From Dankookia rubra (lineage in GTDB: Bacteria; Pseudomonadota; Alphaproteobacteria; Acetobacterales; Acetobacteraceae), in assembly GCF_004355005.1 (NCBI RefSeq), contig NZ_SMSJ01000011.1:1-64000 (forward strand): a DNA stretch of 64,000 bases, written 5' to 3'. The translations under genes were made by a program, and so were the position numbers. Of this stretch, positions 52,867 through 62,431 are shown one piece after another. Numbering within the stretch: the first letter of the stretch is position 1; each line of letters begins with the position of its first letter. The notes below the pieces were generated by a model. It made no database searches. It saw nothing but the letters and a program-made list of their open reading frames with translations, and was not told the DNA's origin.

Positions 52867-54369
52867 ATGTCCGAGGCAGCAACCCTCGAGCGGCCAACGA
52901 CCCGGCCGGCCGAGCAGGTCGACGTGCTGATCGTCGGCGCCGGCATCTCCGGCGTCGGCGGCGCCTATCACCTGAAGACCCAGCGCCCCGGCACCAGCTT
53001 CGTGGTGCTGGAGAGCCAGGAGACCTTCGGCGGCACCTGGTGGACGCACAAGTATCCCGGCATCCGCTCGGACAGCGACCTGCATACCTTCGGCTACCGC
53101 TTCAAGCCCTGGACCGGCACGCCGATCGCGACCGCCGACGAGATCCGCAAGTACATGGGCGACGTGATCGAGGAGAACGGCCTCGACCGCCACATCCGCT
53201 ACAACCACCGGATCAGCAGCGCGAGCTGGTCGAGCGCCGAGAACCGCTGGACCATCGAGGCGACCCGCACCGACACGGGCGAGCCGGTGGTGATCAGCGC
53301 CCGCTTCCTTTGGATGTGCCAGGGCTACTACCGGCATTCCGAAGGCTACACGCCGGAATGGGCCGGCATGGACCGCTTCAAGGGCCGGATCATCCACCCG
53401 CAGACCTGGCCCGAGGGCCTCGACTACACGGGCAAGCGGGTGGTGGTCATCGGCTCCGGCGCCTCGGCCGCCACCATCGTGCCGAACATGTGCGACAAGG
53501 CCGCGCATGTGGTGATGCTGCAGCGGACGCCCACCTATTTCCGCACCGGCCGCAACGCGATCGAGATCGCCGAGGAACTGCGCGCGCTGCAGGTGGACGA
53601 GCACTGGATCCACGAGATCGTCCGCCGCAAGATCCTGCTGGAGCAATCGAAGTTCACCGACCGCTGCTTCGCCGAGCCGGAGAAGGTGAAGGCGGAGATG
53701 CTGGCGAACCTGCGCTCCATCCTCGGCCCCGACTATGATCTCGACAGGCACTTCACGCCGGACTACCGGCCGTGGCGGCAGCGCATCGCCTTCGTCCCCG
53801 ATGCCGACCTGTTCCACGGCATCGCCTCGGGCAAGGCGAGCGTCGTCACCGACGAGATCGAGACCTTCGACGAGGGCGGCATCCAGCTGAAGTCGGGCCA
53901 GCACCTCGACGCCGACATCATCGTCACCGCGACGGGCTTCCACCTGAACGTCCTCGGCGACATCGACTTCGCGGTCGACGGCAAGCCGCTGGCCTTCCAC
54001 GACACGGTGACCTACCGCGGCATGATGTTCACCGGCGTGCCGAACATGGTCTGGGTCTTCGGCTATTTCCGCGCCAGCTGGACGCTGCGGGCCGACCTGG
54101 TCGGCGACTTCGTCTGCCGGCTGCTCGGCCACATGCAGGAAAAGGGCGCCGAGCGGGTCGAGGTCGCGCTGCGGCCGGAGGACCGGGACATGCCGCTGCT
54201 GCCCTGGATCGACCCGGAGAACTTCAACCCGGGCTACCTGATGCGGGGGATGCACCTGCTGCCGAAGCGCGGCGCCAAGCCGGAATGGCAGCACACCCAG
54301 GACTACTGGGCGGAGAAGGACATCTTCCCGGCCATCGACCTGGACGGGGCGGAGTTCGTGTACAAATAG
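52867..54369 (+). CDS. Baeyer-Villiger-type flavin monooxygenase
   Basis: A 500-residue class B flavoprotein monooxygenase. FAD-binding GAGISG is at 24-29; GGTWW follows; the BVMO fingerprint F-x-G-x3-H-x3-W-P is seen as FKGRIIHPQTWP; the NADPH site is VIGSGASAAT. It oxidises ketones or heteroatoms; the substrate is unknown. AGGAGGA is about 9 nt upstream of the ATG at 52867. It ends at a very strong shared hairpin terminator. Confidence 0.87.
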   Translation: MSEAATLERPTTRPAEQVDVLIVGAGISGVGGAYHLKTQRPGTSFVVLESQETFGGTWWTHKYPGIRSDSDLHTFGYRFKPWTGTPIATADEIRKYMGDVIEENGLDRHIRYNHRISSASWSSAENRWTIEATRTDTGEPVVISARFLWMCQGYYRHSEGYTPEWAGMDRFKGRIIHPQTWPEGLDYTGKRVVVIGSGASAATIVPNMCDKAAHVVMLQRTPTYFRTGRNAIEIAEELRALQVDEHWIHEIVRRKILLEQSKFTDRCFAEPEKVKAEMLANLRSILGPDYDLDRHFTPDYRPWRQRIAFVPDADLFHGIASGKASVVTDEIETFDEGGIQLKSGQHLDADIIVTATGFHLNVLGDIDFAVDGKPLAFHDTVTYRGMMFTGVPNMVWVFGYFRASWTLRADLVGDFVCRLLGHMQEKGAERVEVALRPEDRDMPLLPWIDPENFNPGYLMRGMHLLPKRGAKPEWQHTQDYWAEKDIFPAIDLDGAEFVYK

Positions 54370-54375
54370 CCCCGG

Positions 54376-54406
54376 CGCCGCCCGGCCGGTTCCCGGCCGG
54401 GCGGCG
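54376..54406. terminator. Bidirectional hairpin terminator
   Basis: CGCCGCCCGGCCGG (54376-54389) pairs with CCGGCCGGGCGGCG (54393-54406), 14 bp, loop TTC. It exactly fills the gap between convergent stops at 54369 and 54407. Confidence 0.75.
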
Positions 54407-55447
54407 TCAGCCGAGGTCCAGCGCCATCGGCTGCCGCGCCGGCGCCGGCGCCGGCACCCGGCCGGTCTCCGCCGCCGCCCCGACCGTGTCCAGCCAGGCC
54501 CGGTCGCAGGCGCCGCCGAGCGCCACCTGGTCGGCCATCTGCACCTGGTCCGAGCCGGCCCAGCCCGTGCCCACCGGCCGCAGGAAACGGTCGAGCCGCG
54601 CTTCCAGCCCGACCGCATCCCGCACCAGCAGGCCGAGCGCGGCGAGGTCGCGCGACAGGGCCAGCGGCTCCGCCTCCATGTAGCGGTTGGACCGTTCCAA
54701 GGCCTCGACCGGGAGGGGCACGCGGACCATCGCGACCCGCGTCGCATAGGGCGGCTGGCCGCCCGGATGCACCATGGTGCAGCTGCCCATGATCCCGGCC
54801 AGCAGGCTGCCCGGCGGGGCCGGCAGATGCAGGTGGAAGCTGACCGGCGGGGCGCCGGGGCTGCCCGTGGTGAGTGGCAGCGCCAGCATGCTGCCGACGA
54901 TCATCACCCGTCCCGCCACATGGCTGCGGCCGAGCGAGAGCGCCTGGGAATAGCAGGCGGTCAGCCCCTCGGCACGGCGCGGCGACGGCTCGATCACCAG
55001 CGCGCCGCGCAGGATGCGGCCCTGGTAATACGGCGATTGCGCCTGGGAGTAGCAGGCATAGCTGCCGCAGAGATAGCGCGTCGCCACCCCGGCCGCGTCG
55101 TCCTCCGGCGGGGTGTCCAGCCCGGCGCGGCGGAGCAGGTCGGCGCGGTCCGCCCGGCCGTCGCCGCAGAGCGCCTCGAGGAAGCTGTCCAGCCCGCAGC
55201 CCGCCACCCAGCTCCCCGCCTGGGCCAGTCCGAGCAGCCGGGCCCAGTCCTCGTAGATCTGCGCCGAGCGCGGCAGCGACCGCCCCTGGACCCATTTGTA
55301 GGACCGGTCGAGATCGAAGCCGGTCTGCGGGTTCACCCGGCGGAAGGCGGCGCAGAGTTCCTTCTGGCTGATGCCGCCGAGCAGGGCCGCGGTGAGGCGC
55401 AGCTTCGCCGCGACGTCGCGGGCTTTCCGCAGATCGGTGTTGCGCAT
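54407..55447 (-). CDS. Unknown protein with possible N-terminal HTH
   Basis: A 346-residue cytosolic protein. The N-terminal about 75 residues (AKLRLTAALLGGISQKELCAAFRRVNPQTGFDLDRSYKWVQGRSLPRS) look like an XRE-type helix-turn-helix; the rest is an unrecognised domain with several Cys, Tyr and Gln in YLCGSYACYSQAQSPYYQGRILRG. It may be a ligand-sensing regulator. Convergent with the monooxygenase, divergent from the lipase-like gene. ATG at 55447. Confidence 0.6.
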   Translation of the reverse strand: MRNTDLRKARDVAAKLRLTAALLGGISQKELCAAFRRVNPQTGFDLDRSYKWVQGRSLPRSAQIYEDWARLLGLAQAGSWVAGCGLDSFLEALCGDGRADRADLLRRAGLDTPPEDDAAGVATRYLCGSYACYSQAQSPYYQGRILRGALVIEPSPRRAEGLTACYSQALSLGRSHVAGRVMIVGSMLALPLTTGSPGAPPVSFHLHLPAPPGSLLAGIMGSCTMVHPGGQPPYATRVAMVRVPLPVEALERSNRYMEAEPLALSRDLAALGLLVRDAVGLEARLDRFLRPVGTGWAGSDQVQMADQVALGGACDRAWLDTVGAAAETGRVPAPAPARQPMALDLG

Positions 55448-55643
55448 GGCCGCTTCCAGGAATCTATGGTTTCTTACCGAAACAGGTACAGGCGACTTGC
55501 CGGTGGATGGTAGTTCGCGGCAGGAACATCCGTCCTGTCTAGGCCGCTTCTTCGTGGAACTTCCAGGAATTCCAGACAAGTTGATTGCGGATCGTGGCCC
55601 CATGACTGGTGATCGCGCAGGAATACGCGGCGCGGGGAAGCAG

Positions 55644-56645
55644 ATGGCAATGGCGGACGCGATGGTTACTATCCGGGAACCGGATATGCGGCACGACCAG
55701 GTCGCGGAATGGTCGGGTATGCGGGAGGGCCACGGACCGCACCACGCCCGTCACCCCGGCTGCGACCGCGGGCATCACGGCCCGCATGGGCCTGGCGCGG
55801 GAGAGGACACCCCGGGGCCCGGCCTGCCGGAGGCGAGCCCCCCGCCCGACACCGCGACCCTGCTCAACGCCGCCAACTGGACTTACGACCGCGACCTGGC
55901 GAACCTGCCGGCGGGGCTGCGCTTCCTGGAAGCGGGCGGTCAGCCCCTGGCGCTGGAAGTCACCGCGGACGGCTTCTACGGCGCCGCCTTCCTGACCGCG
56001 GCCAACCAGCTCGTCCTCGCCTTCGAGGGCACCCATATCTCCGCCCTGTCGAGCGACCCGGAATTCGTCGCCGCCCAGGTCCTCGCCGACGGCCTGATCT
56101 TCGCCGGCATCGTGCCGCCCGCCTTCGGCGACGCGGTGCGCTTCGCCGAGGCCGCGCTGGCCGCCGCCGCGGCGCTGGGCATCCCGGATACCGCGGTCTA
56201 CCTCACCGGCCATTCGCTCGGCGGCGGGGAGGCGGCCTTCGTCGCGGCGCAGCTCGACCTGCCCGGCGAAACCTATGGCGCGCCCGGCCTGCCGCCCGGC
56301 AGCATTCCGGCCGGCGCGAGCTCGCTGCTGACCAACTATGTCGAATACGGCGACCCCGTCGGCAACTACAGCGCCGAGCCCGACGTGCTGAACGGCTTCG
56401 TCCAGAGCCCGGGCATCCTGCGCTTCGGCCCGCCGAGCTATCTCGGCAACCCGCTCGAGGGGCTCGCGCTGCAGGCTGCCGGCGCTCTCTTCGGCCCGGA
56501 CTCGACGGCCGAGGAGAATGCCGCGGGCCTTGCGGCGCTCGGCGCCCTGGCCCGGCAGTACCATGTGCTGACCACCTATGCCGCCGATCTCGGCGTCAAG
56601 CTGCAGGCGCCCGGCGAGCCCCTGTCCGACTTCCCCTTCGCATGA
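55644..56645 (+). CDS. Lipase-like alpha/beta hydrolase with His-rich N terminus
   Basis: A protein of about 333 residues. The lipase nucleophile elbow GHSLGGG is near residue 190, preceded by LVLAFEGTHIS and followed by a late YHVLTTY (possible catalytic His). The N-terminal 60 residues are His/Gly-rich (MREGHGPHHARHPGCDRGHHG), perhaps metal-binding or a disordered leader; there is no signal peptide, so it may be type I-exported like related RTX lipases. The start is uncertain: ATGs at 55602 and 55644 are both in frame. Confidence 0.72.
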   Translation: MAMADAMVTIREPDMRHDQVAEWSGMREGHGPHHARHPGCDRGHHGPHGPGAGEDTPGPGLPEASPPPDTATLLNAANWTYDRDLANLPAGLRFLEAGGQPLALEVTADGFYGAAFLTAANQLVLAFEGTHISALSSDPEFVAAQVLADGLIFAGIVPPAFGDAVRFAEAALAAAAALGIPDTAVYLTGHSLGGGEAAFVAAQLDLPGETYGAPGLPPGSIPAGASSLLTNYVEYGDPVGNYSAEPDVLNGFVQSPGILRFGPPSYLGNPLEGLALQAAGALFGPDSTAEENAAGLAALGALARQYHVLTTYAADLGVKLQAPGEPLSDFPFA

Positions 56646-56784
56646 CGCGGTGGGGAAGGTGTTGGAAGCTCCTGGAATTCCAGCAATCCGGCTTGCCGGC
56701 CTGCAGGCCGCAGGCGCCAGATCAGCGCCGGGGCATCCTGGGCCACAGGCCACCGGCACCCCCCGAAGTGGAGAATCCCAGCCG

Positions 56785-57573
56785 ATGATCAGCCGCCTGC
56801 GCCGCCTGGCCTTGCTGCTCGCCCTGGCCGCCGCGCCGGGCTTGGCCCCCCGCGAGGCCGCGGCGGAGCCCGTGCCGCTGACCGAGGCGCAGAAGGCGGC
56901 CGTGCAGCAGCTGATCCACGACTACTACATCGAGCACCCCGAGGCGCTGATCGAGGCTTTCCAGCGCGCCCAGGCGACCCTGCGCGCGCAGCAGCAGAAC
57001 ACGGCGAAGCGCATGCTGGTCGAGCGCCGGGACGAGCTGGTCGCCGACCCGCAGGCGCCGGTCGCCGGTAATGCCCGCGGCGACGTCACGATCGTCGAAT
57101 TCTTCGACTACCGCTGCGCCTATTGCAAGAAGGCGCATCCCGGCATGGCCGGGCTGCTGGCCGACGAGCCGGGGTTGCGCTTCGTGCACAAGCAGCTCCC
57201 AGTGCTCGGGCCGGAGTCGGTCTTTGCCGCGCGCGCGGCGCTCGCCTCGGTCGCGCAGGGCCGCTACCTCGCCTTTCACGACGCGATGATGGGCGCCAGC
57301 GGAGCACTGACCAACGAGGCGGTCTTCGCCATCGCCGACCGGGTCGGCCTCGACCGCGCCCGGCTGGCCCGCGACATGGTCTCGCCCGAGGTCGATGCGG
57401 CGCTGGCGAGGAACGCGGCCCTGGCCAAGCAGCTCGGCATCAACGGCACCCCCTCATTCGTCGTCGGCGACATGATGATCCCGGGCGTCGCCGAGCCCGC
57501 GGCGCTGCGCCAGCTGATCGCCGCGCAGCGCCAGGGCGGCGACCGCGCCGGCACGGCCGCGGTCATCCGATAG
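56785..57573 (+). CDS. Periplasmic DsbA/Com1-type thiol oxidoreductase
   Basis: A 262-residue protein. An N-terminal signal (about 1-28, cut near AAAEP) precedes a helical segment (about 30-85) and a thioredoxin fold with active CAYC at 111-114 and cis-Pro in GTPSFVVG. This is the Com1-like DsbA group that forms disulfides in the periplasm. It stands just upstream of a secreted protein and two 14-Cys paralogues that would be natural clients. ATG at 56785. Confidence 0.87.
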   Translation: MISRLRRLALLLALAAAPGLAPREAAAEPVPLTEAQKAAVQQLIHDYYIEHPEALIEAFQRAQATLRAQQQNTAKRMLVERRDELVADPQAPVAGNARGDVTIVEFFDYRCAYCKKAHPGMAGLLADEPGLRFVHKQLPVLGPESVFAARAALASVAQGRYLAFHDAMMGASGALTNEAVFAIADRVGLDRARLARDMVSPEVDAALARNAALAKQLGINGTPSFVVGDMMIPGVAEPAALRQLIAAQRQGGDRAGTAAVIR

Positions 57574-57602
57574 GCGGAAGCCTGGAACAGGTGGAGGAAA
57601 CC

Positions 57603-58136
57603 ATGCAGGCGAACAGACGCGATGCGCGGCGCAATGACCGTGCCGGCTGGTGGTGCGGCATTCTGGTGCTCGGCCTGGCGCTGGCCGCCGCCGCGCCGGC
57701 CCTGGCGCAGAAGGACGGTCTCTACGACGAGGGCCGCGTGCTCGAGCACATGCGGAACGAATGCCGTGGCACGCCGGATTGCATGACGGTCGAATCCCGC
57801 GACCGCCGGGTCGCCGTGGGCCAGTCGGCGATCGTCCGGGCGCATTGCCCTTCGAGCCACCCTCATGTGGTGGGCTGGGACACCGAGCAGAGCGAGCACT
57901 TGGCTGTCACCGCGCTGCCGCCGAAGCCGCAGGCCGGCGCCGCGCCCGATCCCGAGGATGCGGGCAGCCTCGTCGCCAGCCGCGTGCTGGTCGGCGCCAC
58001 GAACAACGGCGACAAGGTCGGCCGGGTCACGCTCTTCGTCGGCTGCAGCGCCGGCGTGCCGAAGGTGACGGCGACGCTGCGGCACCGCAGCGGCGTGCCG
58101 TCGCACCACACCACCTTCAGCGGAGGTCCGCGGTGA
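57603..58136 (+). CDS. Secreted protein of unknown function
   Basis: A 177-residue protein with an Arg-rich start, a hydrophobic stretch (about 18-36) and an Ala-x-Ala cleavage site near residue 36. The mature part has four Cys (ECRGTPDC, AHCPSSH, VGCSAG), so disulfides are likely. No family recognised. The stop overlaps the first Cys-rich paralogue (GTGA), indicating one operon with dsbA-like. GGTGGAGGAA is just before the ATG. Confidence 0.65.
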   Translation: MQANRRDARRNDRAGWWCGILVLGLALAAAAPALAQKDGLYDEGRVLEHMRNECRGTPDCMTVESRDRRVAVGQSAIVRAHCPSSHPHVVGWDTEQSEHLAVTALPPKPQAGAAPDPEDAGSLVASRVLVGATNNGDKVGRVTLFVGCSAGVPKVTATLRHRSGVPSHHTTFSGGPR

Positions 58137-58744
58137 GCGGCGCGGCCGTGCGAGCCGCCGGCACGCGCGCGATGCGCGCGGCGCGGGGCCTGGCCGCAGC
58201 GCTGCTGCTCGGCGCCCTGCTGCATCCCGCCGCGGCCCGCGCCGATGCCTGCGACGGCGGCGCCACCACCATCCCGAGCTGCCAGCCGCAGGTGCAGGCG
58301 CCGGTCGCCTATACTGGCTGGGAGACCCAGGGCTGGGCCTATTACTGCACCGGCGACCATCCCTACTACTGGGGCGCCAGCTCCTACATCCTGGGCAATT
58401 TCAGCTCGAACAACAGCTGCTTCTCGGTCGCCGAGGATGTCTTCGCCGAGAACCAGGCAAACAAGTTCGACGCCACCCTGACCAACTGGTGCCTGAACGA
58501 CCAGAGCATCGTGATCACGCTGGGATGCTCGCAGCAGCCGCCGCCCGGCTTCCCCGCGACCTGCAACATCACCGGCGACCCGGTCGGCGACCCCGGCTGC
58601 ACGACCACGAACATCACCAATCACTGTTCCAGCACCAACCCGCCGGTGTGCTTCCAGACCTCGTCCGAGACCTGCGGCGACGGCACCAGCTACAGCTGCA
58701 CGACCGACCTGGCGGTGACCTGGTGCTTCAAATGCGGCAGCTGA
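58133..58744 (+). CDS. Secreted 14-cysteine protein, paralogue 1
   Basis: A 203-residue protein; signal peptide about 1-38, cleavage near ARADA. The mature part has 14 Cys. The central block PQVQAPVAYTGWETQGWAYY-CTGDHPYYWG is almost identical in the next gene. No known family recognised. I chose the GTG at 58133: a GGAGG 6 nt upstream supports it; ATG at 58172 is weaker. All 14 Cys align with those of paralogue 2. Confidence 0.7.
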   Translation: MSGAAVRAAGTRAMRAARGLAAALLLGALLHPAAARADACDGGATTIPSCQPQVQAPVAYTGWETQGWAYYCTGDHPYYWGASSYILGNFSSNNSCFSVAEDVFAENQANKFDATLTNWCLNDQSIVITLGCSQQPPPGFPATCNITGDPVGDPGCTTTNITNHCSSTNPPVCFQTSSETCGDGTSYSCTTDLAVTWCFKCGS

Positions 58745-58779
58745 GGACAGCCGGGACGGGAAGGGAAAGGACAACGGAC

Positions 58780-59370
58780 ATGCCGAAGCGATTCGGGGTG
58801 CTGCTGGCGGCCTCCCTGGTGGCGGTCCTGCTCGCGGGCCTCCTGCACCCGTCGCCGGCCCAGGCGGGCCCTTGCGGCCCCTATTTCAACGGCGACATCC
58901 CGGACTGCGAGCCGCAGGTGCAGGCGCCGGTCTCCTACGGCGGCTGGGAGACGCAGGGCTGGGCCTATTACTGCACCGGCGACCATCCCTACTACTGGGG
59001 GCTGAGCTACTCGAACTATGCCGGCAACTACACCTGGGACAACTCCTGCTTCTCCGGCATCCAGAACGAGTTTTTCGAGGACCAGCCGAACAAGTTCGAC
59101 GCCACCTTCACCAACTGGTGCCTTAGCACCCAGAGCATCGTCGTGACGCTGGGCTGCTCGAAGCAACCCCCACCGGGCTACGGCGCGGCCTGCAGTTTCA
59201 GCGGCGGGCCGGTCGGCGACCCCGGCTGCACCCAGTCGAACGCCCAGAACCACTGCTCCAGCACCAACCCGCCGGTCTGCTTCCAGACCTTCTCCGAGAC
59301 CTGCGGCGACAACTCGAAGTATACCTGCACGATCGATCTGCTGGTGACCTGGTGCTACAAGTGCGACTGA
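58780..59370 (+). CDS. Secreted 14-cysteine protein, paralogue 2
   Basis: A 196-residue protein; signal about 1-29, cleavage near AQAGP. Mature part has 14 Cys at positions that align one-to-one with paralogue 1, and shares GWETQGWAYYCTGDHPYYWG and NHCSSTNPPVCFQT-x-SETCGD. The aromatic/Cys-rich pattern suggests a compact disulfide-locked extracellular domain. AAGGA lies 8 nt before the ATG. Function unknown. Confidence 0.7.
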   Translation: MPKRFGVLLAASLVAVLLAGLLHPSPAQAGPCGPYFNGDIPDCEPQVQAPVSYGGWETQGWAYYCTGDHPYYWGLSYSNYAGNYTWDNSCFSGIQNEFFEDQPNKFDATFTNWCLSTQSIVVTLGCSKQPPPGYGAACSFSGGPVGDPGCTQSNAQNHCSSTNPPVCFQTFSETCGDNSKYTCTIDLLVTWCYKCD

Positions 59371-59470
59371 GGCTCCGGGCGCGGCTGCGGCCGGGGCGCT
59401 GACCGCGCGGGAGGGCTGCGTGCCGGCAGCTGGCGACCATTCGGCCCGGTTGCGCTAGGATGGGCCATCC

Positions 59471-62320
59471 ATGGCCCTTCCCCCCCGACTCCTGCTGCCC
59501 GACGCCCCGGCCCTGATCGCCGGCCATGGCCGCGCCACCCTGCTGACGCCGGATGGCGAGCTGCTGGAGGTCCCCTCCGCCGGGCTGCGCCGGGCGCTGG
59601 ACGGCGCGCCGCCGCTGCTGGTGCACGGGCCGGCGACTGCGCGCCGGCTGGACCTGCCGCGCTTCGATGCCTGCTTCGACTTGCTGGAACTCTTCGCCTT
59701 CTGCCTGCCAGCCCGGCCGGCGGCGCCGACGCCGCGCGGCCTGGCCCTGGCGCTCGACCTGGACGCGCCGGCCGACGATGCCGCGGCGGCCGCCCTGCTG
59801 CCGGAGATGGCGACCATCCTGCTGCGCCGCCTGGCCGCCGGCCGCACCCAGCCGATGAACCGCGACGCCGGCATGCTGGCGGCGCAGCTGAAGAAGGCCG
59901 CCGCCTGGCCTTGGGCGGATTCGGTGCTGGCCGCGCTCGGCGGCGGGGAGGAGAAGCCCTCGCTCGACCCCTACAAGGTCTGGCGCCGCCTGCCGGATTG
60001 GGAGGACCCCGGCCCCGCCCAGCCGCCCGCCAGCTTCGATGTCTCCCCCAACGAGGCGCGCGCCAGGCTCGGCCATATACTGGGGGAGGGGGCGGAGCAG
60101 CGGCCGCAGCAGGCCGACTATGCCTCGGCCGCCGCCGGCGCCTTCGCGCCGCGGGCCGACCAGGGATCGCCGCATGTGGTGCTTGCCGAGGCCGGCACCG
60201 GCACCGGCAAGACCCTCGGCTACATCGCCCCGGCGAGCCTCTGGGCGGAGCGCAACGGCGCGCCGGTCTGGATCTCCACCTTCACCCGCAACCTGCAGCG
60301 GCAGATCGACCAGGAGCTCGGCCGGCTCTACCCGGACCCGGAGGAGCGGCGTCGCCGCGTCGTCGTCCGCAAGGGGCGGGAGAACTACCTCTGCCTGCTG
60401 AACATGGAGGAGATGCTGGGCCAGGCCGGGCATCCCGACCTGGCCGTGCCGCTCGGCCTGGTCGCCCGCTGGGCGCTGGCGACGCGGGACGGCGACCTGA
60501 TGGGGGGCGACTTCCCCGGGTGGATCGTCGAGCTGCATGGCCCTGCCGCCATCTGGCCGCTGGCCGACCGGCGCGGCGAGTGCATCCGCTCCGCCTGCCC
60601 GCGCTACAAGCAGTGCTACGTCGAACACTCGATCCGCCGCGCCCGGACCGCATCGCTGGTCGTCGCCAACCATGCGCTGGTGATGGTGCAGGCCGCGCTC
60701 GGCGGCGGCGAGGACGGAAGGCCGCTGCGCTACGTCTTCGACGAGGGCCACCACCTCTTCGACGCGGCGGACGCCGCCTTCAGCGCCGCCATCAGCGGCG
60801 CCGAGACCGCCGAGCTGCGCCGGTGGCTGCTGGGCGCCGAGGGCGGCCGCAGCCGGGCGCGCGGCCTCAGGCGCCGGATCGAGGAACTGGCCGGCGACAT
60901 CCCGGAACTGCTGGCACCGATGGAGGCCGCGCTGCAGGCCGCCCGCGCGCTGCCCGGCCTCGGCTGGGTCACGCGCCTGTCGGAGGGGCCGCGCGAGGAC
61001 TACGGGGAGCCGACGATCCCCCCTCCGGGCGACGCCGCCCGCGATGATCGCAGGCGGCTCAGCGAGGCCGCCGCCGAGCGCCAGGCCAACCCGACCGAGC
61101 TCTTCCTTCGCGCCGTCCGCCGCCAGGTCCTGGCCCGGGCGCCGGAGGAGGAGGGGACCTACGACGTCGAATGCGACCTCCACCCGCTCGGGGAGGACAT
61201 CCCCGAGGCGGCCGAGGCGCTGGAGCGTGCCCTGAAGCGGGTGGAGGAGCCGCTGGCGTCGCTGCGCGACCGCCTGATGGCGCGGCTCGAGGACGAGGTG
61301 GAGGAGCTCGAGACCGGCGACCGCATCCGCATCGAGACAGCGGCCAAGGGCATCGAGCGCCGCGCCTTGATGCCGCTGAAGGCCTGGCAGGCCATGCTGC
61401 GCGCCCTGCGCGAGCCGCCGGCGCTGCCCGGCGTGCGGCGCGACTTCGTGGACTGGCTGGCGCTGACCCGGCGGGAGGGGCGGGAGGTCGATGCCGGCCT
61501 GCACCGCCACTGGCTGGACCCGACGACGCCCTTCGCGCTGGCCGTCGCAGCGCCCTCGCATGGCATGCTCATCACCTCGGCGACGCTGCGCGACGCCGGC
61601 CTCGCCGAGGACCAGGAGGCCGCCTGGACCGCGGCCGAGGCCCGCACCGGCGCCAGCCACCTGAGCGCGCCGGCGATCCGCGCTGCCGTCGCCTCCCCCT
61701 TCGACTATGCGGCGCGCACCCGCGCTTTCGTCGTGACGGACGTGGACAAGGCGCGCAACGGCCAGGTCGCGGCGGCGATGCAGGCGCTGTTCCAGGCCTC
61801 GGGCGGCGGCGGGCTCGGCCTCTTCACCGCCATTCGCCGGCTGCGCGACAGCTTCCGCCACATGGCGCCGGGACTGGAGGCGGCGGGTATCCCGCTCTAT
61901 GCCCAGCATGTCGACGCGATGGACAACGCCACGCTAGTCGACGTCTTCCGGGCGGAGGAGAATTCCTGCCTGCTCGGCACCGATGCCATGCGGGACGGCG
62001 TCGACGTCCCCGGCCGGTCGCTGCGCCTGCTGGTCTTCGACCGGGTGCCCTGGCCACGCCCTTCCATCCTGCACCGGGAGCGCCGCATCCACCTCTCGGG
62101 CGGCGAGCCGAAGGCCTATGACGACGCCCAGGCCCGGCACCGGCTGCGTCAGGCCTTCGGCCGGCTCATCCGCCGCCACGACGACCGTGGCGTCTTCGTG
62201 CTGCTCGACCGGTCCTGCCCCACCCGCCTGCTGGCCGGCCTGCCGGAGGGCGTGCCGGTGCGCCGCCTCGGCCTCGCCCAGGTGGTGGCGGAAACGCGCG
62301 ACTTCCTCAGCCACCCGTGA
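59471..62320 (+). CDS. DinG-like ATP-dependent DNA helicase
   Basis: A 949-residue superfamily 2 helicase (XPD/DinG type). Walker A GTGTGKT is at 242-248, the DEAH-like box is FDEGHHLFD, and Cys in YLCLL, ECIRSACPRYKQC form a likely 4Fe-4S cluster ligand set. The C-terminal helicase half has DAMRDGVDVPG and QAFGRLIRR. The N-terminal 200 residues are an alphaproteobacterial extension. Probably repairs R-loops or other DNA structures. No exonuclease domain recognised. Confidence 0.88.
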   Translation: MALPPRLLLPDAPALIAGHGRATLLTPDGELLEVPSAGLRRALDGAPPLLVHGPATARRLDLPRFDACFDLLELFAFCLPARPAAPTPRGLALALDLDAPADDAAAAALLPEMATILLRRLAAGRTQPMNRDAGMLAAQLKKAAAWPWADSVLAALGGGEEKPSLDPYKVWRRLPDWEDPGPAQPPASFDVSPNEARARLGHILGEGAEQRPQQADYASAAAGAFAPRADQGSPHVVLAEAGTGTGKTLGYIAPASLWAERNGAPVWISTFTRNLQRQIDQELGRLYPDPEERRRRVVVRKGRENYLCLLNMEEMLGQAGHPDLAVPLGLVARWALATRDGDLMGGDFPGWIVELHGPAAIWPLADRRGECIRSACPRYKQCYVEHSIRRARTASLVVANHALVMVQAALGGGEDGRPLRYVFDEGHHLFDAADAAFSAAISGAETAELRRWLLGAEGGRSRARGLRRRIEELAGDIPELLAPMEAALQAARALPGLGWVTRLSEGPREDYGEPTIPPPGDAARDDRRRLSEAAAERQANPTELFLRAVRRQVLARAPEEEGTYDVECDLHPLGEDIPEAAEALERALKRVEEPLASLRDRLMARLEDEVEELETGDRIRIETAAKGIERRALMPLKAWQAMLRALREPPALPGVRRDFVDWLALTRREGREVDAGLHRHWLDPTTPFALAVAAPSHGMLITSATLRDAGLAEDQEAAWTAAEARTGASHLSAPAIRAAVASPFDYAARTRAFVVTDVDKARNGQVAAAMQALFQASGGGGLGLFTAIRRLRDSFRHMAPGLEAAGIPLYAQHVDAMDNATLVDVFRAEENSCLLGTDAMRDGVDVPGRSLRLLVFDRVPWPRPSILHRERRIHLSGGEPKAYDDAQARHRLRQAFGRLIRRHDDRGVFVLLDRSCPTRLLAGLPEGVPVRRLGLAQVVAETRDFLSHP

Positions 62321-62431
62321 GCAATGTTACAGGACTAATCATTGACGTGAGGCGAGCGCGGCGCGACGAGATTGCCCAAGGAGGTTCCGCCCCGCACCGC
62401 GGCGACCGGACCGCCGGAACAGCGAGGCCCC

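Noticed and set aside
59198-61909. Antisense open frame of about 900 residues over the helicase gene
   Set aside because: The plus strand has intact helicase motifs; the antisense product has shadow composition (His, Arg, Gln, Gly-rich).
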